DNA of 64,000 nt, from the NCBI RefSeq assembly GCF_900177545.1, contig NZ_FXBQ01000001.1, forward strand, positions 2,822,163 to 2,886,162, in the 5' to 3' direction. Shown here in pieces: positions 39,339 to 49,669 of this stretch. The notes under the pieces were generated by a model, which had not been told where the DNA came from, did not search any database, and saw nothing but the letters and a program-made list of their open reading frames with translations. A program made the translations under genes and the position numbers. Each line of letters starts with the position of its first letter. The first letter of the stretch is position 1. The DNA comes from Maritimibacter sp. HL-12. Lineage in GTDB: Bacteria; Pseudomonadota; Alphaproteobacteria; Rhodobacterales; Rhodobacteraceae.

Positions 39339-40511
39339 ATGACCGAGATGGTATATGGTGCCGCACCCCGGCAGGAGGGCGAGCCCATCCTGCCGCGTTG
39401 GTGGCGCACGATCGACAGGTGGTCGATTTCCTCGATCCTTCTGCTCTTCGCGGTCGGCATCCTTCTTGGTCTCGCCGCCTCGCCGCCGCTGGCCGAGCGC
39501 AACGGGCTCGCGCCGTTTCATTACGTCGAGCGGCAGGTGGTGTTCGGGCTCGCGGCTTTCATGGTGATGTTCGTCACCACCATGCTCGGCCCGCAGATGC
39601 TGCGCCGCCTCGGTGTGATCGGCTTCTTCCTCGCTTTCGCGGCGCTGGTGATGCTGCCCGCCTTCGGCACCGATTTCGGCAAGGGCGCGGTGCGCTGGTT
39701 CAGCTTCGGCTTCGCCTCGGTGCAGCCGTCGGAATTTCTCAAGCCGGTCTTCGTCATCACCGTGGCCTGGCTGATGGCGGCGAGCCAGGAAATCGGCGGG
39801 CCGCCGGGCAAGGCGATGTCTCTGGCGCTCACGCTGGTGGTGGTCACCTTCCTTGCGATGCAGCCCGATTTCGGGCAGGCGGCGCTGGTGATGTTCGGCT
39901 GGGGGGTGATGTATTTCGTCGGCGGCGCGCCCTATACGCTGATCCTCGCGGTGGCCGCCGTCGTGGTGTTCGGCGGCATGCTGGCCTACCAGAACTCCGA
40001 GCATTTCGCCCGCCGGATCGACGGTTTCCTGAACCCCGAGGTCGATCCCACGACCCAGCTCGGCTACGCCACCAACGCGATCCGCGAGGGCGGGTTCTTC
40101 GGCGTCGGCGTCGGCGAGGGGCAGGTGAAATGGTCGCTGCCCGACGCGCATACCGATTTCATCATCGCGGTGGCGGCGGAGGAATACGGGCTCGTGCTGG
40201 TGCTGCTGATCATCGGGCTTTACGCCATTGTGGTGGCGCGCAGCTTCATCCGGCTGGTGCAGGAGCGCGATCCCTTCATCCGGCTCGCCGGCACCGGGCT
40301 TGCGGCGATGCTCGGCGTGCAGGCGCTGATCAACATGGGTGTGGCGGTGCGCCTGCTGCCTGCCAAGGGCATGACGCTGCCCTTCGTGAGCTACGGCGGC
40401 TCTTCGCTGATCGCCACCGGGCTTGCCGTGGGCATGCTGCTCGCCTTCACCCGCACAAGGCCGCAGGGCCGGATCGGCGATATCCTCGCCGGCGGGCGGG
40501 GCGGGCGATGA
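39339..40511 (+). CDS. ftsW: Septal peptidoglycan glycosyltransferase FtsW (SEDS family)
   Basis: 390-residue polytopic membrane protein that polymerises lipid II at the septum with FtsI. About ten membrane spans; SEDS signatures visible are the [12 protein letters not shown] loop, [38 protein letters not shown] and the end-loop [11 protein letters not shown] second in-frame ATG lies three codons later. Overlaps murG by ATGA. Confidence 0.96.
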   Translation: MTEMVYGAAPRQEGEPILPRWWRTIDRWSISSILLLFAVGILLGLAASPPLAERNGLAPFHYVERQVVFGLAAFMVMFVTTMLGPQMLRRLGVIGFFLAFAALVMLPAFGTDFGKGAVRWFSFGFASVQPSEFLKPVFVITVAWLMAASQEIGGPPGKAMSLALTLVVVTFLAMQPDFGQAALVMFGWGVMYFVGGAPYTLILAVAAVVVFGGMLAYQNSEHFARRIDGFLNPEVDPTTQLGYATNAIREGGFFGVGVGEGQVKWSLPDAHTDFIIAVAAEEYGLVLVLLIIGLYAIVVARSFIRLVQERDPFIRLAGTGLAAMLGVQALINMGVAVRLLPAKGMTLPFVSYGGSSLIATGLAVGMLLAFTRTRPQGRIGDILAGGRGGR

Positions 40512-41617
40512 GCCCCCGCGCGCCGCTTCTCGTGATCGCAGCCGGCGGCACCGGCGGGCACATGTTCCCGGCCCAGGCGCTGGCCGAGGCGATGCTGGCG
40601 CGCGGCTGGCGGGTGCGGCTTTCGACCGACGCGCGCGGCGCGCGCTATGCCGGGGGCTTTCCCGACGGGGTCGAGATCGAGCGGGTGTCCTCGGCCACCT
40701 TCGCGCGTGGCGGGGCGCTGGCCCGCCTTCTCGTGCCGCTGCGCATCGCCGGCGGTATCGCCGGGGCCATGCTGCGGATGCTGCGCGACCGTCCCGCGGT
40801 GGTGATCGGCTTCGGCGGCTATCCCTCGATCCCGGCGCTGGCCGCAGCCTGGGCGCTGCACCTGCCACGGATGATCCACGAACAGAACGGCGCGCTCGGC
40901 CGGGTCAACCGCCTGTTCGCGCCGCGGGTGTCGCATGTCGCCTGCGGCACCTGGCCGACCGGGCCGATGCCCGCCACCGCGCGCGCCGTGCACACCGGCA
41001 ACCCGGTGCGCGCCGCCGTGGCCGAACGCGCGGGCGCGGGCTACATCCCGCCCGGCGACTACCCGATGACGCTGCTGGTGATCGGCGGCAGCCAGGGCGC
41101 GCATGCGCTGGCCAAGGCCGTGCCCGAGGCGGTGGCCCGGCTGCCCGAGCCAATCCGCCGCCATCTGCGCGTCGGCCAGCAGGCCCGCGCCGAGGATGCC
41201 GAAACGGTCGCCGCGTTCTACGAATCGCACGACATCCACGCCGAGGTGTCTCCCTTCTTCAACGACGTGCCGCGCCGGATGAGCGAGGCGCAACTGGTGA
41301 TCAGCCGCGCCGGGGCTTCCTCGGTCGCCGATATCAGCGTGATCGGGAGGCCTGCCATCCTGATCCCCTATCCCTATGCCACCGAAGACCACCAGACCGC
41401 CAACGCTCGCGGCCTTGTCGAGGCCGGCGCGGCGATCCTGCTGCCGGAATCGAGGCTTGACGCGGCCACGCTTTCGGACGAGATCGCGCGCGTGCTGGGC
41501 GACCCGCAGGCGGCCGAGCAAATGGCGGCGGCGGCGCTCCGGCATGGCCGGCCGGACGCGACCGAAGCCCTGATGGCGCTGGTCGAGGATCTTGCGGCCG
41601 AGCGCGGGAAAAGGTGA
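40508..41617 (+). CDS. murG: UDP-GlcNAc:lipid I GlcNAc transferase MurG
   Basis: 369 residues; peripheral membrane GT28 glycosyltransferase making lipid II. It has the N-terminal [12 protein letters not shown] glycine loop, G-F-G-G-Y-P-S, the H-E-Q-N linker motif, [13 protein letters not shown] and the C-terminal [10 protein letters not shown] nucleotide-sugar site. The start is fixed by the ATGA overlap with ftsW. Confidence 0.96.
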   Translation: MSPRAPLLVIAAGGTGGHMFPAQALAEAMLARGWRVRLSTDARGARYAGGFPDGVEIERVSSATFARGGALARLLVPLRIAGGIAGAMLRMLRDRPAVVIGFGGYPSIPALAAAWALHLPRMIHEQNGALGRVNRLFAPRVSHVACGTWPTGPMPATARAVHTGNPVRAAVAERAGAGYIPPGDYPMTLLVIGGSQGAHALAKAVPEAVARLPEPIRRHLRVGQQARAEDAETVAAFYESHDIHAEVSPFFNDVPRRMSEAQLVISRAGASSVADISVIGRPAILIPYPYATEDHQTANARGLVEAGAAILLPESRLDAATLSDEIARVLGDPQAAEQMAAAALRHGRPDATEALMALVEDLAAERGKR

Positions 41618-41620
41618 CAG

Positions 41621-43018
41621 ATGGCAGCGGCAACGAAACTTCCCACCGAGATGGGCCCGATCCACTTCGTCGGCATCGGCGGTATCGGCATGTCGGGCAT
41701 CGCCGAGGTGCTGCTCAACCTCGGCTACAAGGTGCAGGGCTCCGACCTCAAGGCCAGCGCGATCACCGAGCGACTGACGGCCTTCGGCGCGCGCATCTTC
41801 CTCGGGCAGGCGGCGGAAAACCTCGCGGATGCCGAGGTCGTGGTGATTTCTTCGGCGATCAAGCCCGGCAACCCCGAGCTTGATACCGCCCGCGCGCGCG
41901 GGCTCCCGGTGGTGCGCCGGGCCGAGATGCTGGCCGAGCTGATGCGGCTGAAATCCAACATCGCGGTGGCCGGCACCCACGGCAAGACCACCACCACCAC
42001 GCTGATTGCCGAGCTTCTGGTCAAGGGCGGGATCGACCCCACCGTGGTCAACGGCGGCATCATCCACGCCTATGGCTCCAACGCCCGGATGGGCGAGGGC
42101 GAGTGGATGGTGGTCGAGGCCGACGAGTCAGACGGCACTTTCAACCGCCTGCCCGCCACCATCGCGGTGGTGACCAACATCGACCCCGAGCACATGGATC
42201 ACTGGGGCAGCTTCGATGCGCTGCGCCAGGGCTTTCACGATTTCGTCTCGAACATTCCGTTTTACGGCCTCGCGGTCTGCTGCACCGATCATCCCGAAGT
42301 GCAGGCGCTGGTGGGCAGGATCACCGACCGCCGGGTGGTGACCTTCGGCTTCAACGCGCAGGCCGACGTGCGCGCGGTCAACCTCGCCTACGCGGACGGG
42401 GCGGCGCGGTTCGATATCGTGCTCGCCGCCGAGGGCACGAGGATCGAGGGCTGCACCCTGCCGATGCCGGGCGATCACAACGTCTCCAACGCGCTGGCGG
42501 CGGTGGCGGTGGCGCGCCACCTCGGCATGAAGCGCGAGGAGATCCGCGCGGCCCTCGCCAGCTTCGAGGGTGTCAACCGGCGCTTCACCCGCGTCGGCGC
42601 GTGGCAGGGCGTGCCGATCATCGACGATTACGCCCACCACCCGGTGGAGATCGCCGCCGTTCTGCGCGCCGCGCGCCAGGCTTCGACCGGCCGGGTGATC
42701 GCGGTTCACCAGCCGCACCGCTATTCCCGCCTCGCCTCGCTGTTCGAGGAATTCTGCGCCTGTTTCAACGATGCCGACGTGGTCGGGATCTCGGACGTCT
42801 TCGCCGCCGGGGAAGACCCGATCGCGGGCGCGGGCCGCGACGACCTGGTGGCCGGATTGACCGCCCACGGCCACCGCAACGCCCGGCCCGTGGAAAGCGA
42901 GGCGGCGCTGGCCGAGCTCGTCCGCGCCGAGGCGCGCGAGGGCGACATCGTGGTGTGCCTCGGTGCCGGCACGATCAGCGCCTGGGCGCGGGGGCTGGAA
43001 GCGCGCCTGAAGGGGTAG
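41621..43018 (+). CDS. murC: UDP-MurNAc:L-alanine ligase MurC
   Basis: 465 residues; the first Mur ligase of the stem peptide. Visible: [11 protein letters not shown] near the start, G-S-D, the ATP loop [10 protein letters not shown] (about 117-126), the E-A-D-E-S-D-G-T-F motif, [13 protein letters not shown] and the Y-A-H-H-P region. Begins three bases after the murG stop. After it the cluster is interrupted by three accessory genes before murB. Confidence 0.97.
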   Translation: MAAATKLPTEMGPIHFVGIGGIGMSGIAEVLLNLGYKVQGSDLKASAITERLTAFGARIFLGQAAENLADAEVVVISSAIKPGNPELDTARARGLPVVRRAEMLAELMRLKSNIAVAGTHGKTTTTTLIAELLVKGGIDPTVVNGGIIHAYGSNARMGEGEWMVVEADESDGTFNRLPATIAVVTNIDPEHMDHWGSFDALRQGFHDFVSNIPFYGLAVCCTDHPEVQALVGRITDRRVVTFGFNAQADVRAVNLAYADGAARFDIVLAAEGTRIEGCTLPMPGDHNVSNALAAVAVARHLGMKREEIRAALASFEGVNRRFTRVGAWQGVPIIDDYAHHPVEIAAVLRAARQASTGRVIAVHQPHRYSRLASLFEEFCACFNDADVVGISDVFAAGEDPIAGAGRDDLVAGLTAHGHRNARPVESEAALAELVRAEAREGDIVVCLGAGTISAWARGLEARLKG

Positions 43019-43061
43019 GGGCTGGGGAGTGATCGCTCCTACGCACCCCGCGCAACCCCGT

Positions 43062-43083
43062 AGGCCGGGCTTCAGCCCGGCAC
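43062..43083. repeat. Small palindrome CCGGGCTTCAGCCCGG
   Basis: A 7-bp stem with a 2-base loop (43065-43080) in the gap between murC and the next gene. Short palindromes of this type are common between genes in GC-rich proteobacteria. Confidence 0.5.
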
Positions 43084-43133
43084 CCCGGGCACGGCCCACT
43101 GGACAGCCCCCGCCAGCCCCCTATGGTTCGCCT

Positions 43134-44384
43134 ATGGTGAAGGCGGCGGATATCAGGGACCGGGACAGCCTTGAGGTGTGGTTGAAAGACCAATCAAAAG
43201 GAGCGCAGTTTTCGGTCGTCGCACGGGCTGTCCTGCGCACATTCCCTGTGTGGGCGGCCCTTGCCGGTTCAGAGGACTCGAAAAACCGTCGCTTTTCCCC
43301 AATGGTGCTATTTCGCGGATACTTGCTGGTTTCGCTTCTTGGCGATGACGCGGAGTCTTCGCACGATCAGCTGGTTAGAAAAGTGGCCGCACAGGTTCAG
43401 CACGACGCCATTTCCGTGAACGATGTTCTCCTGATTGACGACGTTTTCCTTGTCGAAAATATCTTAGAGGCACGTGATCACTTCAGCGATTTAGCGGAAG
43501 CTCTGGGGACGGCTCTTTTCTGCGGTGCCGATGGTGAAGTGGTCGCGCCGAAACTGATCGCCAAAAGGATTGAGGACTGTGACACTGCTGTGGATGCAGC
43601 GCGCTTGTCCCAGACTGTCGCGGAGAAACTCTCCTTCGATCGACTTGACCATTCCATTCCGGGATTCTGGAGTGAAATGACTCTCGATGTTGGATCGGTC
43701 GATACCGGGGAAAGCCCGAGACACGCCGCGCTCTGGCAAAGAGAGAACCCAAACCAAATGATCTGGGACCGAGTGCTGAGTCACTGGTCCCGCCCCGGCT
43801 CGCCCTACGCTTTCTGGCGGCGCTGGTACGAAAGCCTCCTCGCCCCCGCCAGCCATCCCCCCATCCCCGCCCCGGTCCTCCACCAGATCGCCCTGATCGA
43901 CGAGGATACCTGGAAACAGGGCGCCGAAGTGGTGGCCGAGGAAATCGCCCGGATCGAGGCGCAATACGCACTTCTTCAGGACGTCCGCGCCCTGCGCGCT
44001 GAATTCGCTTCGCTCAAGTCTGGGGTCGCCTCGCCCGAGAAACGCGCCGACAACTATCCCCCCGGCGTGGAGCCGCTCGAAGTCCTCCCCGCCGAGGCTG
44101 CCACCGTTGAAGCTGAACTTGCCAGGGCCGAGACAGAACTCGAGAAGCCGCACCCGTCGCGGGCGGTTCTGCGAAAAGCGGCGGCGATCATTGGGAAAGC
44201 CGCGAAAGCCGTCCTCGTTTGGGCCGCCAGGAAGGCGGACAAGGTCGTCGATACCGGCCTTGAGGAAGGCACGAAACAGGTGGTCAGATGGGGCGCGGGA
44301 CTTGTCTCCCTCGGTGTGATTGACCGTCTGTTGCACCTCTCCGAGGCCATCGGCAGGTTCGTTCAGTCCTTTCCCGGTCCCTGA
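43134..44384 (+). CDS. Unknown protein of mosaic composition inserted between murC and murB
   Basis: 416 residues; I recognise no named domain. The N-terminus A-D-I-R-D-R-D-S-L-E-x-W-L and the W-x-F-W-x-R-W-Y-E-S-L-L plus I-A-L-I-D-E-D-T-W-x-Q-G-A-E-x-V-A-x-E-I-A-R-I-E-A-Q segment resemble a set of hypothetical proteins I recall from Rhodobacterales; this is from memory, not a search. No signal peptide; one hydrophobic Ala/Val stretch near 355-370 and a Gly/Val/Leu stretch near 390 could be amphipathic or membrane-associated. Base composition changes inside the gene: 43140-43780 is AT-richer, 43800-44100 returns to the local GC-rich style. ATG 43134 is preferred because it starts the conserved-looking segment; the frame is open 35 codons further up. 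Confidence 0.65.
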   Translation: MVKAADIRDRDSLEVWLKDQSKGAQFSVVARAVLRTFPVWAALAGSEDSKNRRFSPMVLFRGYLLVSLLGDDAESSHDQLVRKVAAQVQHDAISVNDVLLIDDVFLVENILEARDHFSDLAEALGTALFCGADGEVVAPKLIAKRIEDCDTAVDAARLSQTVAEKLSFDRLDHSIPGFWSEMTLDVGSVDTGESPRHAALWQRENPNQMIWDRVLSHWSRPGSPYAFWRRWYESLLAPASHPPIPAPVLHQIALIDEDTWKQGAEVVAEEIARIEAQYALLQDVRALRAEFASLKSGVASPEKRADNYPPGVEPLEVLPAEAATVEAELARAETELEKPHPSRAVLRKAAAIIGKAAKAVLVWAARKADKVVDTGLEEGTKQVVRWGAGLVSLGVIDRLLHLSEAIGRFVQSFPGP

Positions 44385-44515
44385 TCGCGGAAAAGCCGCT
44401 TCATTTCCCCGGTGCCTTCCCAGCCCGAGCGTCAGCATGCCCGGCCATGGAACACGCCCCTTGCCACCACCCCAACCCCGCGCCATCCTGCGCGCAAAAC
44501 CAAGACCGGCCCGCC

Positions 44516-44773
44516 ATGACCCCCTCGCTCATCTTCGCCGCCCTCTGGGTCATTGCCGCGACCGCCGTGGCCTTCCTCCCCATCCGCCGCCAGATCGTCC
44601 CCGGTGCTCTCCTCGGTCTCGCGGGCCTTGCCCTCATTGTCTGGGTCGGTATCGACCACGGCTGGCTCTGGGCGCTGCTCGCCTGCCTCGCCTTCGCGTC
44701 GCTGTTTCGCAACGGCATTCGGGCAATCCCCGCGCTGATCCGGGGCGAAAAGATCGAGATCCCCGACGAATGA
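44516..44773 (+). CDS. DUF2484 family small membrane protein (1)
   Basis: 85 residues: M-T-P-S-L-I-F-A-A-L-W-V then membrane spans at about 4-20, 30-47 and 50-64, a basic stretch and an acidic end (E-K-I-E-I-P-D-E). DUF2484 genes sit between murC and murB in several Rhodobacterales; their role is unknown, though the location suggests a link to envelope synthesis. The start is placed at the conserved MTPSLI; the frame is open 23 codons further upstream without similarity. Overlaps the next gene by ATGA. Confidence 0.8.
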   Translation: MTPSLIFAALWVIAATAVAFLPIRRQIVPGALLGLAGLALIVWVGIDHGWLWALLACLAFASLFRNGIRAIPALIRGEKIEIPDE

Positions 44774-45024
44774 CCCCCTCGCTCATCGCCGCCGCGCTCT
44801 GGGCGCTCGTTGCCAACCTGATCGCCCTCACGCCGTCGCGCCGGGGCCATTGGCCCGCGGCGTGGGTGCTGATCGCCACAGGCATCCCGATTCTCGGCTG
44901 GGTGACATACGAAAACGGCCCGTTCATCGGCCTTGTCGTGCTTGCTGCCGGGGCCTCGATCCTGCGCTGGCCGGTGGTCTACCTCTGGCGCTGGCTGAAG
45001 CGCCTCGCGCGCCGCGTATTGTGA
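44770..45024 (+). CDS. DUF2484-like small membrane protein (2)
   Basis: 84 residues, about three membrane spans, ending in the basic W-R-W-L-K-R-L-A-R-R. Its first six codons (M-T-P-S-L-I) match those of the preceding gene base for base, and the layout is the same, so it looks like a diverged tandem duplicate. Translationally coupled to gene 1 by ATGA. Function unknown. Confidence 0.75.
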   Translation: MTPSLIAAALWALVANLIALTPSRRGHWPAAWVLIATGIPILGWVTYENGPFIGLVVLAAGASILRWPVVYLWRWLKRLARRVL

Positions 45025-45329
45025 ACCGCCCCGGGTGGGATGCCCCGCGCCTGCGGGCTTCTTGGGTCCAGAAATACCTCGGGGGGTGAATTGGCCGGAG
45101 GCCAAGAGGGGGGCAGCGCCCCCCTTCCGGGTCGGCCCGCGCAAGCGGGACGAAACCGCACAGACCGGCATCGAGCTCGGTGGTCTGACGGCGTTTGCGT
45201 AGCCGCATGCACCTGCCGGGGTCGTGAACGCAGCTTGCGCGATCATCGTAACAGCGCCGCCCCCGGTCGCTCGCATGCGCGGGCGAACGTGCACTTGCCC
45301 AACCCCGCGCCAGAAGCTACCCATCGGCC
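45025..45329 (+). other. Intergenic region before murB
   Basis: 305 bases with no protein gene that I can support. The first third holds dispersed repeat copy B with two hairpins. The rest (45130-45329) has no clear promoter or structure by eye, although murB probably needs one here. Confidence 0.6.
45059..45124 (+). repeat. Dispersed intergenic repeat, copy B
   Basis: TTCTTGGGTCCAGAAATACC, then TCGGGGGG, a TTGGCC-GGA-GGCCAA hairpin (45091-45105), and the GGGGGGC-AGC-GCCCCCC hairpin (45108-45124). Same core as copies A and C. Confidence 0.7.
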
Positions 45330-46259
45330 ATGACCTTCGATCTCCCTCCCGTGCGTGGCACGATCACCGAGAACCGTCCGCTCGCCGGGCTCACCTGGAT
45401 GCGCGTCGGCGGCCCGGCGGACGCGCTCTTCCTGCCCGCCGACGAGGACGATCTCGCGGCATTCCTCGCGGCGCTCGATCCGGGCGTTGCGGTGTTCCCG
45501 ATGGGTGTCGGCTCCAACCTGATCGTGCGTGACGGCGGCATCCGGGGCGTGGTGATCCGGCTTGGCCGGGGCTTCAACGCAATCGAGATCGACGGCGCCC
45601 GCGTCACTGCCGGGGCCGCCGCGCTCGATGCCCATGTCGCCCGCCGGGCTGCCGAGGCGGGGCGCGATCTGACCTTCCTGCGCACCATTCCCGGCAGCAT
45701 CGGCGGTGCGCTGCGGATGAACGCGGGCTGCTACGGCACCTACGTGGCGGATGTCTTCGCCGAGGCGCGGGCCGTCACCCGGTCAGGCGAGGTGGTCACG
45801 CTCACGGCGGAGGATCTGTGCTTCGCCTACCGCCAGTCCACCTTGCCGGAAGGCTGGATCCTCACCCGCGCCAGCTTCGACGCGCCGCCCGGTGATCCGG
45901 CCGCGCTGGAAGAACGCATGGCCGCGCAACTGGCAAAGCGCGACGAGACCCAGCCGACCAGGGATCGCACCGCCGGCTCCACCTTCCGAAACCCGGCGGG
46001 GTTTTCCTCGACCGGGCGGGCCGACGACGTGCACGACCTCAAGGCCTGGAAGCTGATCGAGGAAGCCGGGATGCGCGGCGCCAGCCTTGGCGGGGCGCAG
46101 ATGAACCCCAAACACGCGAATTTCCTGACCAATACCGGCGCGGCATCCGCGGCCGATCTCGAGGCGCTGGGCGAAGAGGTGCGAAAAAGGGTATTCCAAA
46201 ACGCCGGTATCGCGCTAGAATGGGAAATCATGCGGGTCGGAGAACCTGCGGAAAAATAA
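45330..46259 (+). CDS. murB: UDP-N-acetylenolpyruvoylglucosamine reductase MurB
   Basis: 309 residues; FAD enzyme that reduces the enolpyruvyl group with NADPH to give UDP-MurNAc. Visible: T-W-M-R-V-G-G-P-A near the start, [31 protein letters not shown], the type II-like A-Y-R-Q-S-T segment, G-S-T-F-R-N-P and H-A-N-F-L-T-N. First gene after the intergenic break; ddl follows after 48 bases. Confidence 0.96.
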   Translation: MTFDLPPVRGTITENRPLAGLTWMRVGGPADALFLPADEDDLAAFLAALDPGVAVFPMGVGSNLIVRDGGIRGVVIRLGRGFNAIEIDGARVTAGAAALDAHVARRAAEAGRDLTFLRTIPGSIGGALRMNAGCYGTYVADVFAEARAVTRSGEVVTLTAEDLCFAYRQSTLPEGWILTRASFDAPPGDPAALEERMAAQLAKRDETQPTRDRTAGSTFRNPAGFSSTGRADDVHDLKAWKLIEEAGMRGASLGGAQMNPKHANFLTNTGAASAADLEALGEEVRKRVFQNAGIALEWEIMRVGEPAEK

Positions 46260-46307
46260 CGAGCTTGTTCACTGGCCAGCGATAAGGCCGGGATCACGAG
46301 GCAGACT

Positions 46308-47228
46308 TTGGGCGAACCGAGCAGGACAGCCCTCAAGGTTGCAGTGTTGATGGGTGGCCCCTCCGCCGAGCGCGAGGTGTCGCTGTCGTCGGGGCGGGAA
46401 TGCGCCGCCGCGCTGCGAGGCGAGGGATACGACGTGATCGAGGTCGATGCCGGCCCCGATCTCTGCACGCGTCTCGATGAGATCAAGCCCGATGTCGCTT
46501 TCAACGCGCTGCATGGCCGCTGGGGCGAGGATGGCTGTGTGCAGGGCATCCTCGAATGGCTCGGTATCCCCTACACCCATTCCGGCGTGCTCGCTTCCGC
46601 CCTCGCGATGGACAAGGAAAAGGCCAAGATTGCCTTTCGCGCCGAGGGTCTGCCGGTGGCCGAGAGCGGGCTCTGGCCAGTCGAGGCAATCCGCCGCCGC
46701 CATGTCATGGCGCGGCCTTACGTCGTCAAACCCTACAACGAGGGCTCCTCGGTCGGGGTCTACATCGTGCCCGAGGGGGCGAACACGCCGCCCGACATCG
46801 CCGCCGACAGCCCAGACGTGATGATGGTGGAGGCCTACCTTCCGGGCCGCGAACTGACCACCACGGTGGTCGGCGACCGGGCGCTGGCGGTGACCGAGAT
46901 CATCACCGAGGGCTGGTATGACTACGAGGCGAAGTATTCCGAGGGCGGCTCGCGGCACGTGATCCCGGCCGAGATTCCGGCCGAGATCGAGCTGCATTGC
47001 CTCGATTATGCCCTGCGCGCCCACGAGGTGCTGGGCTGCCGGGGCGTGAGCCGCACCGATTTCCGCTGGGATGAGGCGCGCGGGCTCGACGGGCTGGTGC
47101 TGCTGGAAACCAATACCCAGCCGGGGATGACACCGACCTCGCTTTCGCCCGAACAGGCGGCGGCGGCGGGCATGTCGTTCGGCCAGTTCTGCGCCTGGAT
47201 GGTGGAGGATGCCTCGTGCAACCGCTGA
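46308..47228 (+). CDS. ddl: D-alanine:D-alanine ligase
   Basis: 306 residues; ATP-grasp enzyme supplying D-Ala-D-Ala for MurF. Visible: [43 protein letters not shown], and the C-terminal [11 protein letters not shown]. No ATG precedes the essential first strand; the first internal ATG (46350) would cut into VAVLMGG. TTG at 46308 is therefore the likely start, preceded by ACGAGGCAG. The ftsQ start lies inside its last codons. Confidence 0.95.
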   Translation: MGEPSRTALKVAVLMGGPSAEREVSLSSGRECAAALRGEGYDVIEVDAGPDLCTRLDEIKPDVAFNALHGRWGEDGCVQGILEWLGIPYTHSGVLASALAMDKEKAKIAFRAEGLPVAESGLWPVEAIRRRHVMARPYVVKPYNEGSSVGVYIVPEGANTPPDIAADSPDVMMVEAYLPGRELTTTVVGDRALAVTEIITEGWYDYEAKYSEGGSRHVIPAEIPAEIELHCLDYALRAHEVLGCRGVSRTDFRWDEARGLDGLVLLETNTQPGMTPTSLSPEQAAAAGMSFGQFCAWMVEDASCNR

Positions 47229-48121
47229 GGGCAACCCGCGCCACCGCGTCCGATCCCCACGCCGGCACACCGCCGCGCCGCGATCCGGCCCCCTCGCGGC
47301 TGAGCTACCGCTTTCACCGCCTCTGGCTCACCCCGCTCTACCGGTCGTTGCTGCGGGTCGGCATTCCCACCTTCCTGATCCTGACCGCGGCGGGCTGGTA
47401 TTTTGCCAACCCCACAAACCGTTTCGCCATCGCCGAGAAAGCCGCCGAGATCCGCCGCTCGATCGAAACCCGGCCGGAATTCATGGTCAAGCTGATGGCG
47501 ATCGAGGGGGCCACGCCGGTGGTCGACGCCGCGATCCGGGAGCTTCTGCCGGTCGAGTTCCCGGTGTCGTCCTTCGATCTTGATCTGGCCGCGATGCAGG
47601 CCGAGGTGGCGGCCCTCGACGTGATCCGTTCGGTCGACATTCACATCCGCCCCGGCGGGGTGATGCAGATCAACGTCGTCGAGCGGGTGCCCGCGCTGGT
47701 CTGGCGCGCGCGTGACCGGCTCGAACTGATCGACGCCACCGGCCACCGGGTGGCAACCGTGACCGACCGCGTCGCGCGGCCCGATCTGCCGCTGGTCGCG
47801 GGGCAGGGGGCGAACCTTCGCTCTGCCGAGGCGCTCAGCCTGATCCGCGCCGCCGAGCCGCTCGGTGCGCGGCTGCGCGGCCTGGTGCGGGTGGGCGAAC
47901 GGCGCTGGGACATGATCCTCGACCGCGGGCAGGCGATTCTTCTGCCCGAGACCAACCCGGTGTCGGCGCTCGACCAGGTGCTGGCGCTCGACCAGGCGCA
48001 GGACCTTCTGGCCCGCGACATCACCCATATCGACATGCGCAACCCCGGGCGTCCGACGCTCCGCCTCGCCGAACCGGCGGTCGCGGAGCTTCGGCGGATC
48101 CGAAGCCTTACACTGGAGTAA
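47216..48121 (+). CDS. ftsQ: Cell division protein FtsQ
   Basis: 301 residues: a basic, Pro/Arg-rich cytoplasmic tail, one membrane span (about 48-63), the POTRA domain (I-E-G-A-T-P-V-V and onward) and the beta domain with [10 protein letters not shown] and I-D-M-R-N-P-G-R-P. It links FtsL/FtsB to the rest of the divisome. The start is a GTG at 47216, 13 bases inside ddl. ftsA begins six bases after its stop. Confidence 0.93.
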   Translation: MQPLRATRATASDPHAGTPPRRDPAPSRLSYRFHRLWLTPLYRSLLRVGIPTFLILTAAGWYFANPTNRFAIAEKAAEIRRSIETRPEFMVKLMAIEGATPVVDAAIRELLPVEFPVSSFDLDLAAMQAEVAALDVIRSVDIHIRPGGVMQINVVERVPALVWRARDRLELIDATGHRVATVTDRVARPDLPLVAGQGANLRSAEALSLIRAAEPLGARLRGLVRVGERRWDMILDRGQAILLPETNPVSALDQVLALDQAQDLLARDITHIDMRNPGRPTLRLAEPAVAELRRIRSLTLE

Positions 48122-48127
48122 GACCCG

Positions 48128-49462
48128 ATGACCGAGCTCTACCAGCAACAACGAGCCATGCGCGCCATGCGCCGTGCCGCGATGCAACGCGGTGTGATCG
48201 CCGTTCTGGATATCGGCACCGCGAAGATCGGTTGCCTCGTCCTGCGCTTCGACGGGCCCGAAACCTTCCGGTCGGTCGACGGCGTGGGGTCACTCGCCGG
48301 GCAATCGGCGTTCCGGGTGATCGGGGCCGCGACGACGCGCTCGCGCGGGGTGCGGTTTGGCGAGATCGACGCGATGCAGGAAACCGAGCGCGCGATCCGG
48401 ACCGCGGTTCAGGGTGCGCAGAAGATGGCCAACACCCGTGTCGATCACGTCATCGCCACGTTCTCCGGGGCCAGTCCGCGCAGCTACGGCCTTGCCGGGT
48501 CGATCGACCTTGCCGGGGGCGCGGTGCGCGACGACGATATCGCCCGCGTGCTCGCCGCCTGCGAATTGCCGCCGATCGGCGAGGGCCGCGAGGTGCTGCA
48601 TGCCCAGCCGGTCAACTTCGCGCTCGATCACCGCAGCGGGCTGTCCGATCCGCGCGGCCAGATCGGCAACCGGCTCTCGGTCGACATGCACGTGCTCACG
48701 GTCGATGCCAACGTGGTGCGCAACGTGCTCTACTGCATCAACCGCTGCGACCTCGAACTGGCGGGGATCGCCTCGTCGGCCTACGCGGCGGGGATATCGG
48801 CGCTGGTGGAAGACGAGCAGGAACTGGGTGCGGCCTGCATCGACATGGGCGGCGGCTCCACCGGGCTTTCGATCTTCATCAAGAAACACATGATCTACGC
48901 CGACAGCGTGCGTCTCGGCGGCGATCACGTCACCTCCGACATCTCCAAGGGCCTGCAGGTGCCCTGGGCCACCGCCGAGCGGATCAAGACCTTCTACGGC
49001 GGGGTCTATGCCACCGGGATGGATGACCGCGAGCGCATCGAGATCGGCGGCGACAGCGGCGACTGGGAAAAGGACCGCCGCACCGTGAGCCGGTCGGAAC
49101 TGATCGGGATCATGCGGCCCCGGGTGGAAGAAATCCTCGAAGAAGTGCGCGACCGGCTGGATGCCGCCGGTTTCGAGCACTTGCCGAGCCAGCAGATTGT
49201 CTTGACCGGCGGGGCGTCGCAAATTCCGGGACTAGATGGACTGGCACCTAAGATTCTCGGCCAACAGGTGCGCATCGGGCGACCGTTGCGCGTGCAGGGC
49301 CTGCCGCAGGCCGCAACCGGCGCGGCCTTCGCGTCCGCCGTGGGGCTGTGTCTCTTCGCCGCCCATCCGCAAGACGAATGGTGGGATTTCGACATTCCCG
49401 CCGACAGCTACCCGGCCCGCAGCCTGCGCTGGGCGGTCAAGTGGTTCAAGGACAACTGGTAG
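48128..49462 (+). CDS. ftsA: Cell division protein FtsA
   Basis: 444-residue actin-like ATPase that tethers FtsZ filaments to the membrane. The actin/Hsp70-type phosphate loop V-L-D-I-G-T-A-K-I, the SHS2 (1C) region, D-M-G-G-G-S-T-G and L-T-G-G-A-S-Q-I-P-G-L are visible. The last residues (S-L-R-W-A-V-K-W-F-K-D-N-W) form the usual C-terminal amphipathic membrane helix. Its ribosome site (GGAG) lies in the end of ftsQ. Confidence 0.96.
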   Translation: MTELYQQQRAMRAMRRAAMQRGVIAVLDIGTAKIGCLVLRFDGPETFRSVDGVGSLAGQSAFRVIGAATTRSRGVRFGEIDAMQETERAIRTAVQGAQKMANTRVDHVIATFSGASPRSYGLAGSIDLAGGAVRDDDIARVLAACELPPIGEGREVLHAQPVNFALDHRSGLSDPRGQIGNRLSVDMHVLTVDANVVRNVLYCINRCDLELAGIASSAYAAGISALVEDEQELGAACIDMGGGSTGLSIFIKKHMIYADSVRLGGDHVTSDISKGLQVPWATAERIKTFYGGVYATGMDDRERIEIGGDSGDWEKDRRTVSRSELIGIMRPRVEEILEEVRDRLDAAGFEHLPSQQIVLTGGASQIPGLDGLAPKILGQQVRIGRPLRVQGLPQAATGAAFASAVGLCLFAAHPQDEWWDFDIPADSYPARSLRWAVKWFKDNW

Positions 49463-49505
49463 ACGCAACATCTCGTCGAATTGGCAACATGATGCCGAAA
49501 AGATG

Positions 49506-49546
49506 CCCGAATACCCAAGGTATCGGGGTGATTCTGCGTTTTTTTT
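49506..49546 (+). terminator. Hairpin and T8 run between ftsA and ftsZ
   Basis: CCCGAATACC-CAA-GGTATCGGG (one bulged A, 49506-49527) and, 11 bases later, eight T (49539-49546). The gap makes a standard terminator doubtful. It could reduce read-through from ftsA so that ftsZ depends on its own promoter. Confidence 0.35.
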
Positions 49547-49554
49547 CGTGACGA

Positions 49555-49583
49555 GGCGGCGAAACCTGTCTAGGTTTGTCGCC
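49555..49583 (+). promoter_or_regulatory. Stem-loop in the ftsZ leader
   Basis: Twelve base pairs with one bulged G (49555-49567 with 49572-49583) and a GTCT loop, 86 bases before the ftsZ ATG. It has no T run. It may be an mRNA-stability or regulatory element. Confidence 0.4.
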
Positions 49584-49669
49584 ATAGCAGGCAACCCGCC
49601 CAACAGCGGTGGGACAGGACAGATAAACGCGCACGCGCGTGCGTCAGAACAAGGACAGGCGGACAGACC

